Positions 16,124 through 25,156 are shown, numbered from the stretch's first letter. The stretch is 64,000 bases of DNA from Desulfacinum infernum DSM 9756 (GCF_900129305.1 NZ_FQVB01000024.1:1-64000); one strand, 5' to 3'. Numbers and translations: made by a program. Notes: generated by a model from the sequence alone, not told the origin.

Positions 16124-17863
16124 CTACAGGCTTTCCATCCAAAGCCAGAAGGCTCCCAGGATCCCCAGCGCCACGATCACCCCTTCGATGAGGGTTTCCA
16201 GCATGGGAGCATCCCGCAGCCGCTTTCCCCGGGAAACCTTGGCAAAGACGCCGTAGGCCGCGGCGGCCGGGAGCCAGAAGAGGGCGAACGGGGTGGTGAG
16301 GCCCGTCCATAGACCCGCCATGAGCAGGACGGCCAGGGTGAGGGCGGCGGCCAGCAGGAGCCGGATCGTCTTCTGCTCCCCCAGCAGCACCACGATGGTT
16401 TCCCGACCCACCAGCCGGTCTCCCTGGATGTCCAGGCAGTCCAGAAGGGCCGTTCTCAAAAGCACCAGGAGGAAAACCAGCGGGAACGCCCAGAGAAGCC
16501 GCCCGAAGCCGTCTCCCAGATGGTTGAGGTGCGGCAGCCAGACGGTGACGCAGGCCCAGGCCAGCGGAACCATGAAGGTCTTGGATCCGGGGATGTCCTT
16601 GATGGTCAGAATGTTTCGTTCCGTGAAGAATCGGCGCTGAAAGATGGGGACCGCATAGAGGGACCCGAAGGCCAGGAGCAGCAGCAGGGCGACGGCGGTG
16701 AACGGGCCTTGGGATGCGGCCAGCAGGAGGGCGAGCACGGCCGAAAAAGCGCTGGCCGCGGTAAAGACCTTCCGCCACTTCTGGTAGAACGCCGCCCGTT
16801 CGGGATCGTTGAGCTTGAGGGCCTCGTGGTCCAGGTAGCGGTTCAGGGTGTGCATGGAAAAGGCATAGGCGGCGGCCATGATCATGTGGGAAAGCCGGAC
16901 CGGAAGGTCCGTGAGGGCCGACACGGCGGCCACCAGAAGCCCCGCGGCCAGGGAACAGCCCAGGTTGTTGTAGGCGAAGAGCTCCAGCCGCCGCTTCCAT
17001 CCCGCCCCCTTGTCCTCCATCTCCGGTTCGATGCCTTCCAGGAACCGCACCACGTTCCGGATCATCCAATTGGGGGTGGAGGCCCCGGCGGAAACCCCCA
17101 CCGTGGCGTATCGGGCCATGCGGCCGGGATCCAGATCCTTTTCCGTTTCCACGTGGTAGGTGGGCACCCCGCATTCCCGGGCCACTTCCGCCAACCGCAC
17201 GGTGTTTCCGCTGTGGTAGCCGCCCACGATCACCATGGCGTCCACGCGTCGGCACAGTTCCCGCACTTCTCTCTGGCGGTCGTGGGTGGCGCCGCAGATG
17301 GTGTTTTCCACGATCCCGAGGGGGAATTTCTTTCGGAACCTCTCCACAATGGCCCGAAAGACCTCCTCGTTCTGGGTGGTCTGGGCCACCAGGAGCACCC
17401 GGTCCCAGTTGGGAAGGGCGTCCACGTGTTCCGGCTTCTGGATCACCGTCCCCCGACCTTCGGTGTACCCCATGAGGCCGATCACTTCGGCGTGGTCCTC
17501 GTCGCCCGCGATGACGACGTGATAGCCTTTTCTCGCGTGTTTGCGGATGATGGCCTGCACGCGGGCCACCCGCTTGCACGTGGCGTCGATCAAGCCGCGG
17601 CCGACGTCCTTGAGCCGACGGCGCTGATCGGGCGGGATGCCGTGCGCCCGAACGATGATCCACTTGTCCCGGCAGTCCTCCAGGTCCCGGGCTTCGCTGA
17701 CGTCCCGCTCTTGGAGCATGGCCAGGACCTGGCGGTTGTGGATGAGCGGCCCGAAGGTGCACAGCGGCTCCCCGGCCTTGGATCGGCTCGCTTCCAGGGT
17801 CATCTCCAGGGCCGTGCGCACGCCGCGGCAGAAGCCGGCGGTTTCCGCCACCAGTACTTTCAT
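16124..17863 (-). CDS. ispH: Fused HMBPP reductase (IspH) and UbiA-family prenyltransferase-like protein
   Basis: Two enzymes appear fused in 579 residues. Residues 1-285 are a full IspH, the last MEP-pathway enzyme making IPP and DMAPP from HMBPP. It has Fe-S cysteines 12, 96 and 190, His 42, 74 and 124, Glu 126 and the SGNT motif at 218-221. Residues about 290-579 are polytopic and resemble the UbiA superfamily, with a first motif NRYLD (N341, D345) and a second DCLDIQGD (D478, D482) in membrane loops. A prenyl acceptor is not apparent. The frame is continuous with no stop or frameshift at the junction. Its ATG overlaps the dusB stop by four bases. The C-terminal enzymatic role is inferred. 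Confidence 0.88.
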   Translation of the reverse strand: MKVLVAETAGFCRGVRTALEMTLEASRSKAGEPLCTFGPLIHNRQVLAMLQERDVSEARDLEDCRDKWIIVRAHGIPPDQRRRLKDVGRGLIDATCKRVARVQAIIRKHARKGYHVVIAGDEDHAEVIGLMGYTEGRGTVIQKPEHVDALPNWDRVLLVAQTTQNEEVFRAIVERFRKKFPLGIVENTICGATHDRQREVRELCRRVDAMVIVGGYHSGNTVRLAEVARECGVPTYHVETEKDLDPGRMARYATVGVSAGASTPNWMIRNVVRFLEGIEPEMEDKGAGWKRRLELFAYNNLGCSLAAGLLVAAVSALTDLPVRLSHMIMAAAYAFSMHTLNRYLDHEALKLNDPERAAFYQKWRKVFTAASAFSAVLALLLAASQGPFTAVALLLLLAFGSLYAVPIFQRRFFTERNILTIKDIPGSKTFMVPLAWACVTVWLPHLNHLGDGFGRLLWAFPLVFLLVLLRTALLDCLDIQGDRLVGRETIVVLLGEQKTIRLLLAAALTLAVLLMAGLWTGLTTPFALFWLPAAAAYGVFAKVSRGKRLRDAPMLETLIEGVIVALGILGAFWLWMESL

Positions 17864-18945
17864 GCGGGCATCCTTTCCGAAGGCAGGTCGTGACGTCCCG
17901 GCAGCCCTTCCAGGTCGATCTGTTTCAGGATGGGCCGCTTATGGATCTTGCAATGGAGAAAATCCAGGCCCTTTTCGGCCTGCTCCGCCACCCAGGCATC
18001 GAAAAGCGACAGCATCTCCCGGGCGTCCCGGGCGGCCATGATCCTCCCGCGGAGGGCGGACGACTCGGGACACCCCTTGGAATACCAGACCAGGAGTTTT
18101 CGCAGGATGCCCACGGCCCGGGGCTTTTCTTCGATGAATTCCACGGCGTGATCGCGGACCGTGCGCCGGAAGTCCTCCCAGTCGGGGCGGGGAGGCACGC
18201 GGGGAGGCCGGCCCAGTTCGCCCGCGATCACCTGGAAGAGCCACGGGTTTCCCAGGGCGCCCCGACCGATCATGACCGCATCGCAGCCCGTTTCCTGGAT
18301 CATCCGGTGAAAATCTTCCGGAAAGACCACGTCCCCGTTGCCGATGACGGGTATGGAAACCGCTTCCTTTACCCGACGAATCCAGCTCCAGTCCGCGCGG
18401 CCCCCGTAGAGCTGACGGGCGGTGCGGGCGTGGAGCGTGACGGCGTCCGCTCCGGCCTCTTCCAGCTTCTTCGCCACTTCCAGGATGCAAAGGTTTTGCC
18501 GGTCCCAGCCGAGGCGGGTCTTCACGGTGACGGGGACGGAAACGGCCTCCCTGACCCGTTCCACGATCCGAAGGAGCTGGTCGGGTTCCTTGAGAAGGGC
18601 CGCGCCGGCTCCCTGGCGGGCCACCTTGCGGATGGGACATCCCGCATTGATGTCCACCAGAGCGGCGCCGTGAGCTTCGGCTGCGCGGGCGATTTCCGCC
18701 ATGGCTTCCGGGTCCCGGCCGAAGATCTGCACCGCCACGGGAATGCCCAGCTCAGGGTCCCGAACGAGAAGCCGGCGACTGGCCGGATCCCCCCGGCGGT
18801 ACCCTTCGGAGCTCACCATTTCGGTCACCACCAGGCCGGCCCCGAAACGGGCCATGACCCGGTGGAAGACCCGGTCGGTGATCCCCGCCATGGGGGCCAT
18901 GACGAGGGGCGGGTCCACGGAGAGTGTGCCGATCCGAAGGCTCAC
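17860..18945 (-). CDS. dusB: tRNA-dihydrouridine synthase (DusB type)
   Basis: FMN-dependent enzyme that reduces specific uridines in tRNA to dihydrouridine. The product is 361 residues. The TIM barrel opens with PLVMAPMAGITDRVFHRV. The catalytic cysteine lies in DINAGCPIRKV (about 105), phosphate and tRNA contacts include KTRLGWD and HARTARQLY, and the FMN-binding end is IGNGDVV and MIGRGALGNPWLF. The GTG at 18945 is chosen: it overlaps the fchA stop as GTGA and has AAGGAG upstream. An in-frame start further up at 19038 would overlap fchA by 97 bases. The last 35 residues extend beyond the core. It is coupled to both neighbours by four-base overlaps. Confidence 0.92.
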   Translation of the reverse strand: MSLRIGTLSVDPPLVMAPMAGITDRVFHRVMARFGAGLVVTEMVSSEGYRRGDPASRRLLVRDPELGIPVAVQIFGRDPEAMAEIARAAEAHGAALVDINAGCPIRKVARQGAGAALLKEPDQLLRIVERVREAVSVPVTVKTRLGWDRQNLCILEVAKKLEEAGADAVTLHARTARQLYGGRADWSWIRRVKEAVSIPVIGNGDVVFPEDFHRMIQETGCDAVMIGRGALGNPWLFQVIAGELGRPPRVPPRPDWEDFRRTVRDHAVEFIEEKPRAVGILRKLLVWYSKGCPESSALRGRIMAARDAREMLSLFDAWVAEQAEKGLDFLHCKIHKRPILKQIDLEGLPGRHDLPSERMPA

Positions 18946-19574
18946 AGCAGCTCCTTGGCCAGAAGGTCGTGGCATTGGGACTCGGCCTTCCGGATTCTCG
19001 CCAGAGCGGCGTCCGCCTTTTCTTTGGCTTCCGAGCAAAAGGCTTCGTCCTTGATGGATCCCAGGTTGATCCAGACATTGTAGGCGGCCACGGTGGCCCC
19101 GGCGCGGATCATCTGCACGGCCGCCCCGGCGTCGCTGGCCGCGTTGGGATTGCCGGAACGAACCGCTTCCAGGGCATCCTCGGCCAACTGTTTCAGGGCC
19201 AACAGGGTTTCCAGGGGAACGCGGGCGGCCTCCTTGAAAGCCTCCTGAACGGCTTCCCGGCGGGATCGTTTTTCTTCTTCCGTTTCCTTGGGCAGGCGAA
19301 AGGCGTCCACCACCTTCTGGTAGGCCTCGGTGTCTTTCTGGACCAGGGACTGGAAGAGAGCGATCCGTTCCGCGGCCCGCTTTTCGATGGGTTCCATGGT
19401 TTCCCAGCGGTCTTGGAACTTTTCCCTTCCCACCGTGAGCCGCGCCACCATAGTGGTGAGCGCCGCGGCCAGGGCTCCGGCCAGGGCGGCCACGCTTCCG
19501 CCTCCGGGAACGGGATTCTCCGACGCCAGTTCCTCGAGAAATTCCGTAACCGTCAACTGGTTGAGATTTTTCAT
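18942..19574 (-). CDS. fchA: Formimidotetrahydrofolate cyclodeaminase / methenyl-THF cyclohydrolase (FchA-like)
   Basis: A 210-residue FTCD C-domain enzyme that turns 5-formimino-THF into 5,10-methenyl-THF and ammonia. The hallmark PVPGGGSVAALAGALAAAL is at residues 22-40, followed by the long helical core and RSGNPNAASDAGAAVQMIRA (about 139-158), which forms the folate site. The N terminus is MKNLNQLTVTEFL. AGGGAGG lies about nine bases before the ATG. Together with ftcD and hutI upstream it completes histidine-to-folate one-carbon transfer. Members of this family also serve as methenyl-THF cyclohydrolases, but the hut context favours the cyclodeaminase role. It is coupled to dusB by a four-base overlap. 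Confidence 0.9.
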   Translation of the reverse strand: MKNLNQLTVTEFLEELASENPVPGGGSVAALAGALAAALTTMVARLTVGREKFQDRWETMEPIEKRAAERIALFQSLVQKDTEAYQKVVDAFRLPKETEEEKRSRREAVQEAFKEAARVPLETLLALKQLAEDALEAVRSGNPNAASDAGAAVQMIRAGATVAAYNVWINLGSIKDEAFCSEAKEKADAALARIRKAESQCHDLLAKELL

Positions 19575-19594
19575 GAATATCCTCCCTGGGATGA

Positions 19595-19661
19595 GGTGAA
19601 AGGGGAAAGGTTAAAGGCTAAAGGTGAAAGGTAAAGGGTGAAAGGTTGGAGGCGAAAGGGG
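19595..19661 (+). repeat. GGTGAAA/GGTTAAA-type tandem array upstream of fchA
   Basis: About nine degenerate 7-base units lie about 20 bases upstream of the fchA start, in inverted orientation relative to the array at 19836. Between the two arrays lie GC-rich palindromes. Confidence 0.85.
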
Positions 19662-19678
19662 AATGGGGGATGGGCATA

Positions 19679-19800
19679 GAGCCCGCTCTTACAAGAGCGC
19701 ATCCACTCCTTGGGTAGGGGCGGGGTTGATCCCCGCCCGCCAAGCGCGCGATGGATAAAAAGATCGCCCCTTATCTGGTCGCGGGGCTCCGGCCCGCGAC
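19679..19800. repeat. Diverged palindromic repeat cluster between two tandem arrays
   Basis: It contains TTGGGTAGGGGCGGGGTTGA and CCCGCCCGCC, a diverged relative of the 155-bp blocks at 29912 and 33394, and a hairpin GTCGCGGG/CCCGCGAC at 19778-19800. No gene is seen between fchA and hutI. Confidence 0.75.
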
Positions 19801-19835
19801 TCTTTCACCAGAGGTCCTGCCACCTCCCATCCTTG

Positions 19836-19875
19836 CCCCTTTCACCTTTAACCTTTTACCTTTAACCTTTCCCCC
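19836..19875 (-). repeat. GGTTAAA/GGTAAAA tandem array at the hutI 3' end
   Basis: About five and a half 7-base units on the minus strand. The hutI stop codon TAA (19850-19848) is within it, and the last eight residues of HutI are encoded by it. Confidence 0.92.
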
Positions 19876-21101
19876 TTCTTATACACCTGGACCACCGGGT
19901 TGACGCCCGCATGATAGGCGATGACCGCCGGGGTTTCTCCTTCCAGGACCAGAAAATCGGCCTGTTTCCCCACGTCCAGGCTGCCCACCCTTTCGGCCAT
20001 GCCCACGGCGTAGGCGGCGTTCAGGGTGGCCGCGGTCAGAGCCTCTTCCACCGAAAGGCCCGTCAGGAGCACGGCCAGCCCGAAAACGAAGGGCATGGAT
20101 TCCGTGTAGGACGATCCGGGATTGCAGTCGGTGGCCAGTGCCACCGGAACGCCCAGCTCGATCATGGTTCGGGCCGGAGCGAAGGGCTTTCGCAGGCTGT
20201 AAGCCGTGGCCGGAAGCACCACGGCGATGGTGCCCGCCCGGGCCATGGCCTCGAGGTTCGCTTCCGACGCCGCCAGCAGATGTTCCGCCGAGACGGCGCG
20301 CACTTCCGCCGCGAGTCCCGCTCCGCCCAGATCGTGGACCTCGTCGGCGTGGATCTTCGCCCCGAGGCCGGCGGCGGTGGCGGCCTGCAGGATTCTTCGG
20401 CTCTGTTCGACGGAAAAGACCCCCTTTTCACAGAAGACGTCGCAGAACCGGGCGATGCCCTGGCGCACCACCGCGGGGATCATTTCTTCGATGACCAGGT
20501 CGACGAAGGCGTCGCTGCGATCCCGGTATTCTTCCGGCACGGCGTGAGCCCCCAGGAAGGTGGGAACCACGTCCAGGGGCGTTTCCCGGCCGATCCGGCG
20601 GATGACGCGCAGCATCTTCAGTTCCGTTTCCGTGTCCAGGCCGTATCCGCTCTTGATTTCCACCGTGGTGGTGCCGAATCGGAGGGCGGAAAGGGCCCGT
20701 CGGCGGGTGGCCAGAAAGAGCTCCTCCTCGTCCGTTTCCCGCACGGAGCGCACGGTGGAGAGGATCCCGCCTCCGCGCCGCAGGATCTCCAGGTATTCCA
20801 CCCCCTGGAGGCGCAGGGAAAATTCCCTTTCGCGGGTGGCGGCGAAGCACAGGTGGGTGTGGGGATCCACGAATCCCGGTATGACGCAGCGGCCCTCCAG
20901 GTCCGTTTCCTGATCCGGCACGCACGGATGAAGGCTTCTCAGCACCTCTTCTTCCGGGCCCACGGCTTGGATCAGGCCGTCCCGGCACCAGATGGCTCCC
21001 TTTTCCACCACCCGGACCGCCCCCTGGTCCGGGCCCGCCTGGGGGCGTCCCCGATCCACGGGGGTGAAGAGGGTGGCGTTCCGAAAGACCTTGTCGATCA
21101 T
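19848..21101 (-). CDS. hutI: Imidazolonepropionase
   Basis: Zinc- or iron-dependent amidohydrolase (417 residues) that opens 4-imidazolone-5-propionate to N-formimino-L-glutamate, step three of histidine degradation. The metal-binding HxH is in FVDPHTHLCFA (about 82-92). Other signatures are VEIKSGYGLDTETELKML, PTFLGAHAVP, IHADEVHDLGGAGLAAEV and ALATDCNPGSSYTESMP. The start at 21101 overlaps the ftcD stop as ATGA and follows GGGGGAG; upstream in-frame residues belong to an ftcD-overlapping artefact. Residues GERLKVKG at the C terminus are encoded by the GGTTAAA/GGTAAAA array and follow the VYKKGE family end. Confidence 0.94.
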   Translation of the reverse strand: MIDKVFRNATLFTPVDRGRPQAGPDQGAVRVVEKGAIWCRDGLIQAVGPEEEVLRSLHPCVPDQETDLEGRCVIPGFVDPHTHLCFAATREREFSLRLQGVEYLEILRRGGGILSTVRSVRETDEEELFLATRRRALSALRFGTTTVEIKSGYGLDTETELKMLRVIRRIGRETPLDVVPTFLGAHAVPEEYRDRSDAFVDLVIEEMIPAVVRQGIARFCDVFCEKGVFSVEQSRRILQAATAAGLGAKIHADEVHDLGGAGLAAEVRAVSAEHLLAASEANLEAMARAGTIAVVLPATAYSLRKPFAPARTMIELGVPVALATDCNPGSSYTESMPFVFGLAVLLTGLSVEEALTAATLNAAYAVGMAERVGSLDVGKQADFLVLEGETPAVIAYHAGVNPVVQVYKKGERLKVKG

Positions 21102-22015
21102 TCCGCATCTCCCCCCAGCATTTCCAGCATCTTCAATTCGATCACCTGGTCGGGGGAAAAGTCGGCGATCTGAAGATAGTAGGCGGCGCTTTCCAGCAGC
21201 GCGGCGGCCGGCACCATGCCGTAGACTTCCGTTTCCACCACGGGAACCCCCCACCGCTTGGCCTCCATGCGGATGAGTTCCGTCACCCGGTAGAGGGCGT
21301 TCTTTTCGTAGTCCACCACGTTCATGCTCACCTGCACCAGGCCGCGGTCTTCCAGGGCCAGCCCGATGCCCTTCACATGGCACAGCCCCCCGCTGGATGA
21401 GCGCACGGCCTTGGCGATCTCCTTGGCCACGTTCACGTCCGAGGTGCCCAGGTTCACGTTGAAGGCCACCAGGATCTTTCGGGCTCCCACCGCCGTGGCG
21501 CCCGCCGTGGGATGAAGCTTCGGCTCTCCCACGTCCGGATGCCTTTCCGGCTGGGTGATGGACTCCTTCAGCCCTTCGTACTGGCCCTTTCGGACCACCT
21601 CCAGGCGCTTTCTCTCAGGTCGGAGCGCCGCTTCCTCGTAAAAATAGACCGGAACGCCCGTCTCTTCATGGTAGCGCTTCCCGAATTCACGGGCCAGGGC
21701 CACGCATTCTTCCATGGTGATGTTTCGAAGCGGCACGAAGGGAATCACGTCCACGGCCCCCATGCGGGGGTGGCCACCCTGGTGCCGGTTGAGATCGATG
21801 TGCTCCACGGCCGTCTTGGCCGCTTCCAGCAGGGCCTCCTGGATCGGTTCCGGGGCTCCCGCCAGGCTCACCACCAGCCGGTTGTGGTCCGCATCGGCCC
21901 GGTAGTCCAGAAGGGCGCAGCCCCGCCGGCGCCGAAAAGGCTCCACGATGGCCTCGATAACCTCCGGGCGCCTTCCTTCACTGAAGTTGGGTACACATTC
22001 GATGATCCGTGCCAT
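21098..22015 (-). CDS. ftcD: Glutamate formimidoyltransferase
   Basis: A 305-residue FTCD N-domain enzyme that moves the formimino group from N-formimino-L-glutamate to tetrahydrofolate, releasing glutamate. The start MARIIECVPNFSEG is the family signature, followed by LLDYRADADHNRLVVSL with the catalytic His and HQGGHPRMGAVDVIPF (about 82-97). The ATG at 22015 is preferred because GGAAGGGACGGAG precedes it and homology begins at once; an in-frame start 57 bases upstream exists. In animals this is the N-terminal half of a bifunctional enzyme; here it is separate from fchA. It overlaps hutI by four bases. Confidence 0.94.
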   Translation of the reverse strand: MARIIECVPNFSEGRRPEVIEAIVEPFRRRRGCALLDYRADADHNRLVVSLAGAPEPIQEALLEAAKTAVEHIDLNRHQGGHPRMGAVDVIPFVPLRNITMEECVALAREFGKRYHEETGVPVYFYEEAALRPERKRLEVVRKGQYEGLKESITQPERHPDVGEPKLHPTAGATAVGARKILVAFNVNLGTSDVNVAKEIAKAVRSSSGGLCHVKGIGLALEDRGLVQVSMNVVDYEKNALYRVTELIRMEAKRWGVPVVETEVYGMVPAAALLESAAYYLQIADFSPDQVIELKMLEMLGGDAE

Positions 22016-22157
22016 GATCTCCGTCCCTTCCTTAGGAGCGATGGTTTTGACAAGGGTTGTGGGGCTGTTCATAATGCCCGCTGGTCCGCGATTTTCAAAT
22101 TGAGAGAGGGCCTTTGCCTATCATTTCGCTACCTTTTCCGCAAGTGGATCGTGTCCG

Positions 22158-23087
22158 ATGAATGGTACTTTAAAAGGCGAAGCAAGATGGGCTCCCACCG
22201 ATTCGTCGGGCCTGGGAGGGGTTCTGGCGGCGGGGGCCTTTCTCATCTGGGGAGTGAGTCCCATCTACTGGAAGTGCCTGAGCGATCTTCCGGCTCTGGA
22301 GATCGTCATGCACCGGGTGGTGTGGTCCTTTCTCTTTCTCGTTCCGGTGATGACGGTCCTGGGGGGCTGGAAGGAATTCGCCGCCGTTTTCCGCTCTCCC
22401 AAGGTGGTGGCCACCCTGGTGCTCACCACTTCGCTCATCGGCTGCAACTGGTTCATCTTCATCTGGGCCGTGAACCACGGCGAGGTGCTCCAGACCAGCC
22501 TGGGCTACTACATGAACCCGCTCATGAACGTGGTTCTGGGCGTGGTCTTCCTCAAGGAGCGGCTGCGACGCCTTCAGGTGGTGGCCGTGGTGCTGGCCGC
22601 GGCGGCCGTCGGGTATCTCACCCTTGATTACGGGCGCTTCCCGTGGATCGCCTTGTCGCTCTCCTTCGCCTTCGGTTTCTACGGACTCCTTCGCAAGAAG
22701 GTGGCCGTGAGCGCCCTGACGGGGCTGGCGGTGGAGATGTGTCTGCTTTCCGGTTTCGCGGCGGCCTACCTGGCCTACCTGTACCACAGCGGCCGGGGAG
22801 CCTTTCTCCGGAACGGCCCGGCAATGGATTTGCTTCTCATGGCCGCGGCGCTCTTTACCGCCGTGCCCCTGCTTCTCTTCAACCTGGGGGCGCGCAGGAT
22901 CCATTTGGCCACGCTGGGATTCCTGCAGTACATCACGCCCAGCTCCTTTTTCCTGCTGGCGGTCTTTCGCTTTCACGAACCCATCACGGCGGTCCAAATC
23001 TGGACCTTCGGCCTCATCTGGCTGGCCCTGGCCTGCTATTCGCTGGATTCCCTGGTGGCAGCACGTACCGTAATCCGTGATGAGTGA
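22158..23087 (+). CDS. rarD: RarD/EamA-family membrane transporter
   Basis: A polytopic 309-residue inner-membrane protein of the drug/metabolite transporter superfamily, RarD type, with about ten hydrophobic segments. The first is GLGGVLAAGAFLIWGVSPIY, and NWFIFIWAVNHGEVLQTSLG followed by YYMNPLMNVVLG is typical of RarD. Its substrate is not known (the name came from chloramphenicol sensitivity). The ribosome-binding site is weak. It is read opposite to the hut genes around it. The final residues TVIRDE and the TGA stop (23085-23087) are formed by a GTGATGA tandem array, the third gene here ended by such an array. Confidence 0.87.
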   Translation: MNGTLKGEARWAPTDSSGLGGVLAAGAFLIWGVSPIYWKCLSDLPALEIVMHRVVWSFLFLVPVMTVLGGWKEFAAVFRSPKVVATLVLTTSLIGCNWFIFIWAVNHGEVLQTSLGYYMNPLMNVVLGVVFLKERLRRLQVVAVVLAAAAVGYLTLDYGRFPWIALSLSFAFGFYGLLRKKVAVSALTGLAVEMCLLSGFAAAYLAYLYHSGRGAFLRNGPAMDLLLMAAALFTAVPLLLFNLGARRIHLATLGFLQYITPSSFFLLAVFRFHEPITAVQIWTFGLIWLALACYSLDSLVAARTVIRDE

Positions 23088-23111
23088 TGGGTGATGGGTG
23101 ATGGGTGATGG
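23077..23111 (+). repeat. GTGATGA/GTGATGG tandem array at the rarD 3' end
   Basis: Five perfect 7-base units. The rarD stop is inside the second unit. Preceded by TAATCC, much like the TAGTCC before the livK array at 25392. Confidence 0.95.
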
Positions 23112-23117
23112 GGGGCA

Positions 23118-23165
23118 CGGGGAATCCCCCTTTTTCCAAAGGGGAGGCAGGAGGGATTCCCCGTG
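23118..23165. repeat. Imperfect inverted repeat, AATCCCCCTTTTTC family
   Basis: GGGGAATCCCCCTTTTTCC is followed by AAAGGGGAGG and GGGATTCCCC, forming an imperfect hairpin between the convergent rarD and hutU. A related, longer version is at 25273-25325. Confidence 0.65.
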
Positions 23166-23172
23166 GCGGGGG

Positions 23173-24885
23173 CTACGGGAACATGTTGATCATGGGAAGC
23201 TTGACGCCGCGTTCGCGAGCCACCTGAATCGCCTTTTCGTAGCCCGCGTCCGCATGGCGGATGACGCCCGTGGCCGGGTCGTTCCGGAGCACCGTGGTCA
23301 CCCGCACTTCGCCTTCGTCGGTGCCGTCGGCCACCGTCACCTGGCCGGCATGGAGGGCGTAGCCGATCCCCACGCCGCCTCCGTGGTGGAAGCTCACCCA
23401 GCTGGCCCCGGAGGTGGTGTTGACCATGGCGTTCAGGAGAGGCCAGTCGGCGACGGCGTCGGAGCCGTCCTTCATGGCTTCCGTTTCCCGGTTGGGGGAG
23501 GCCACGGAGCCGCAGTCCAGGTGGTCGCGCCCGATGACGATGGGGGCCTTCACGGCGCCCTTCCGGACCAGGTCGTTGAAGATCTTCCCCGCCTTGTCCC
23601 GTTCTCCGTACCCGAGCCAGCAGATGCGGGCGGGAAGTCCCATGTGGGCCACCCGTTCTTCGGCCATCTGGAGCCAACGGACCATGCGGGTCTTTTCCGG
23701 GAAGGCCTCCATGAGGGCGTGGTCGGTCACGATGATGTCCTGGGGATCCCCGGAAAGGGCCGCCCAGCGGAAGGGGCCTTCGCCTTCGCAGAAGAGGGGG
23801 CGGATGTAGGCCGGGACGAACCCGGGAAAATCGAAGGCGTTCTGCACGCCCTGTTTCAGGGCCTGGCCCCGCAGGTTGTTGCCGTAGTCGAAGGCCACCG
23901 CGCCCCGGGCCTGCATGTCCAGGATGGCCCGGCAGTGAACGGCCATGGATTCCATGGACATTTGGATGTAGCGCTTGGGATCCGACTTTCGGAGGGCCAG
24001 GGCCTCCTCGTAGGGGATGCCCGCCGGCACGTAGCCGTTCAGCTCATCGTGGGCGCTGGTCTGGTCGGTCACCACGTCCGGGATGAAGTTCATGTCCACC
24101 ATTTTGGGAAGAATCTCGGCGCAGTTGCCCAGAAGGCCGATGGAAAGCGGCTTCTTGGATTCGGCCGCCTCCCGCGCCATGGCAACGGCCCTTTCCAGGT
24201 CGTCCACCATCACGTCCAGGTAGCGGGTGTCCAGGCGCCGCTGGATCCGGTGCCGGTCCACCTCCACGCAGATGGCCACGCCCTCGTTCATGGTGACGGC
24301 CAGCGGCTGGGCTCCGCCCATGCCCCCCAGGCCCCCGGTCACGGTGATCTTTCCGGCCAGAGATCCACCGAAGTGTTTTTCGGCCAGGGCGGCGAAGGTT
24401 TCGTAGGTTCCTTGCAGGATCCCCTGGGTGCCGATGTAGATCCAGGATCCGGCGGTCATCTGCCCGAACATGATGAGCCCCTTGGCTTCCAGTTCGTGGA
24501 AGTAGTCCCAGGTGGCCCAGGCGGGAACCAGGTTGGCGTTGGCGATGAGCACGCGAGGCGACGTCGGATAGGTTTTCACGATGCCCACGGGCTTACCCGA
24601 CTGGACCAGCAGGGTCTCATCGTTTTCCAGCTCCAGGAGCGAACGCACGATGGCGTCGAAGCATTCCCAGTTGCGGGCGGCCTTGCCCGTGCCTCCGTAA
24701 ACGATGAGCTCATCGGGCTTTTCGCCCGTCTCCGGGTCCAGGTTGTTGCACAGCATGCGAAGCGCCGCCTCCTGGTGCCAGCCCTTGCAGTGCAGCTCGG
24801 TGCCGCGCGGCGCCTTGACCGGCCGGGGTTTGCCGCAGCCGATCCGGAGCTCCTTGAGGAGCCTTTCTTTCGGGGTGGTGCTCAT
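23173..24885 (-). CDS. hutU: Urocanate hydratase
   Basis: A 570-residue NAD-using urocanase that converts urocanate to 4-imidazolone-5-propionate, step two of histidine degradation. Family signatures are [11 protein letters not shown] (about 64-74), [13 protein letters not shown] and [20 protein letters not shown]. The active-site region is [10 protein letters not shown], with [18 protein letters not shown] near the C-terminal NAD contacts. The ATG at 24885 is preceded by AAGGAGGA. It is upstream of ftcD, hutI and fchA on the same strand but separated from them by the divergent rarD, so it likely has its own promoter. Histidine ammonia-lyase (hutH) is absent from the window. Confidence 0.96.
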   Translation of the reverse strand: MSTTPKERLLKELRIGCGKPRPVKAPRGTELHCKGWHQEAALRMLCNNLDPETGEKPDELIVYGGTGKAARNWECFDAIVRSLLELENDETLLVQSGKPVGIVKTYPTSPRVLIANANLVPAWATWDYFHELEAKGLIMFGQMTAGSWIYIGTQGILQGTYETFAALAEKHFGGSLAGKITVTGGLGGMGGAQPLAVTMNEGVAICVEVDRHRIQRRLDTRYLDVMVDDLERAVAMAREAAESKKPLSIGLLGNCAEILPKMVDMNFIPDVVTDQTSAHDELNGYVPAGIPYEEALALRKSDPKRYIQMSMESMAVHCRAILDMQARGAVAFDYGNNLRGQALKQGVQNAFDFPGFVPAYIRPLFCEGEGPFRWAALSGDPQDIIVTDHALMEAFPEKTRMVRWLQMAEERVAHMGLPARICWLGYGERDKAGKIFNDLVRKGAVKAPIVIGRDHLDCGSVASPNRETEAMKDGSDAVADWPLLNAMVNTTSGASWVSFHHGGGVGIGYALHAGQVTVADGTDEGEVRVTTVLRNDPATGVIRHADAGYEKAIQVARERGVKLPMINMFP

Positions 24886-25060
24886 GAAGTGGGTCCTCCT
24901 TACTCATTTTTGCCTAACGTTCATGGCGGGGCTCGCCACCCCGCATGGATGAAAGAGTCAACCAAGAAGCATCTTCTGTAGGAGCCGGCTTGCCGGCGAC
25001 CCGGATCGCGGCCAAGGCCGCTCCCACAAGGGGCCGAAAGCACTGTCCTTTCACATCAAT
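24886..25060. repeat. REP-like pair upstream of hutU
   Basis: From 24977 to 25028 there is a compact REP-like pair, beginning TGTAGGAGCCGGCTTGCCGG and ending GCCAAGGCCGCTCCCACA. No gene or clear hutU promoter was identified between 24886 and 24976. Confidence 0.75.
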
Positions 25061-25156
25061 CCCCGTCACGGACGGCCCGCGACAACGAAGGATGAAATGC
25101 ACCTTGGGGAAGCCAGCCCCTGTAGGGGCGAATGATTATTCGCCCCTACAGGCCGC
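25061..25156. repeat. 96-bp duplicated intergenic block, copy 2
   Basis: Same length and order as copy 1 at 3345-3440, including the hairpin with arms CTGTAGGGGCGAAT at 25120-25151. It is followed directly by a further hairpin at 25161-25186 (GTAGGGGCGGGC with GCCCGCCCC). Confidence 0.9.
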
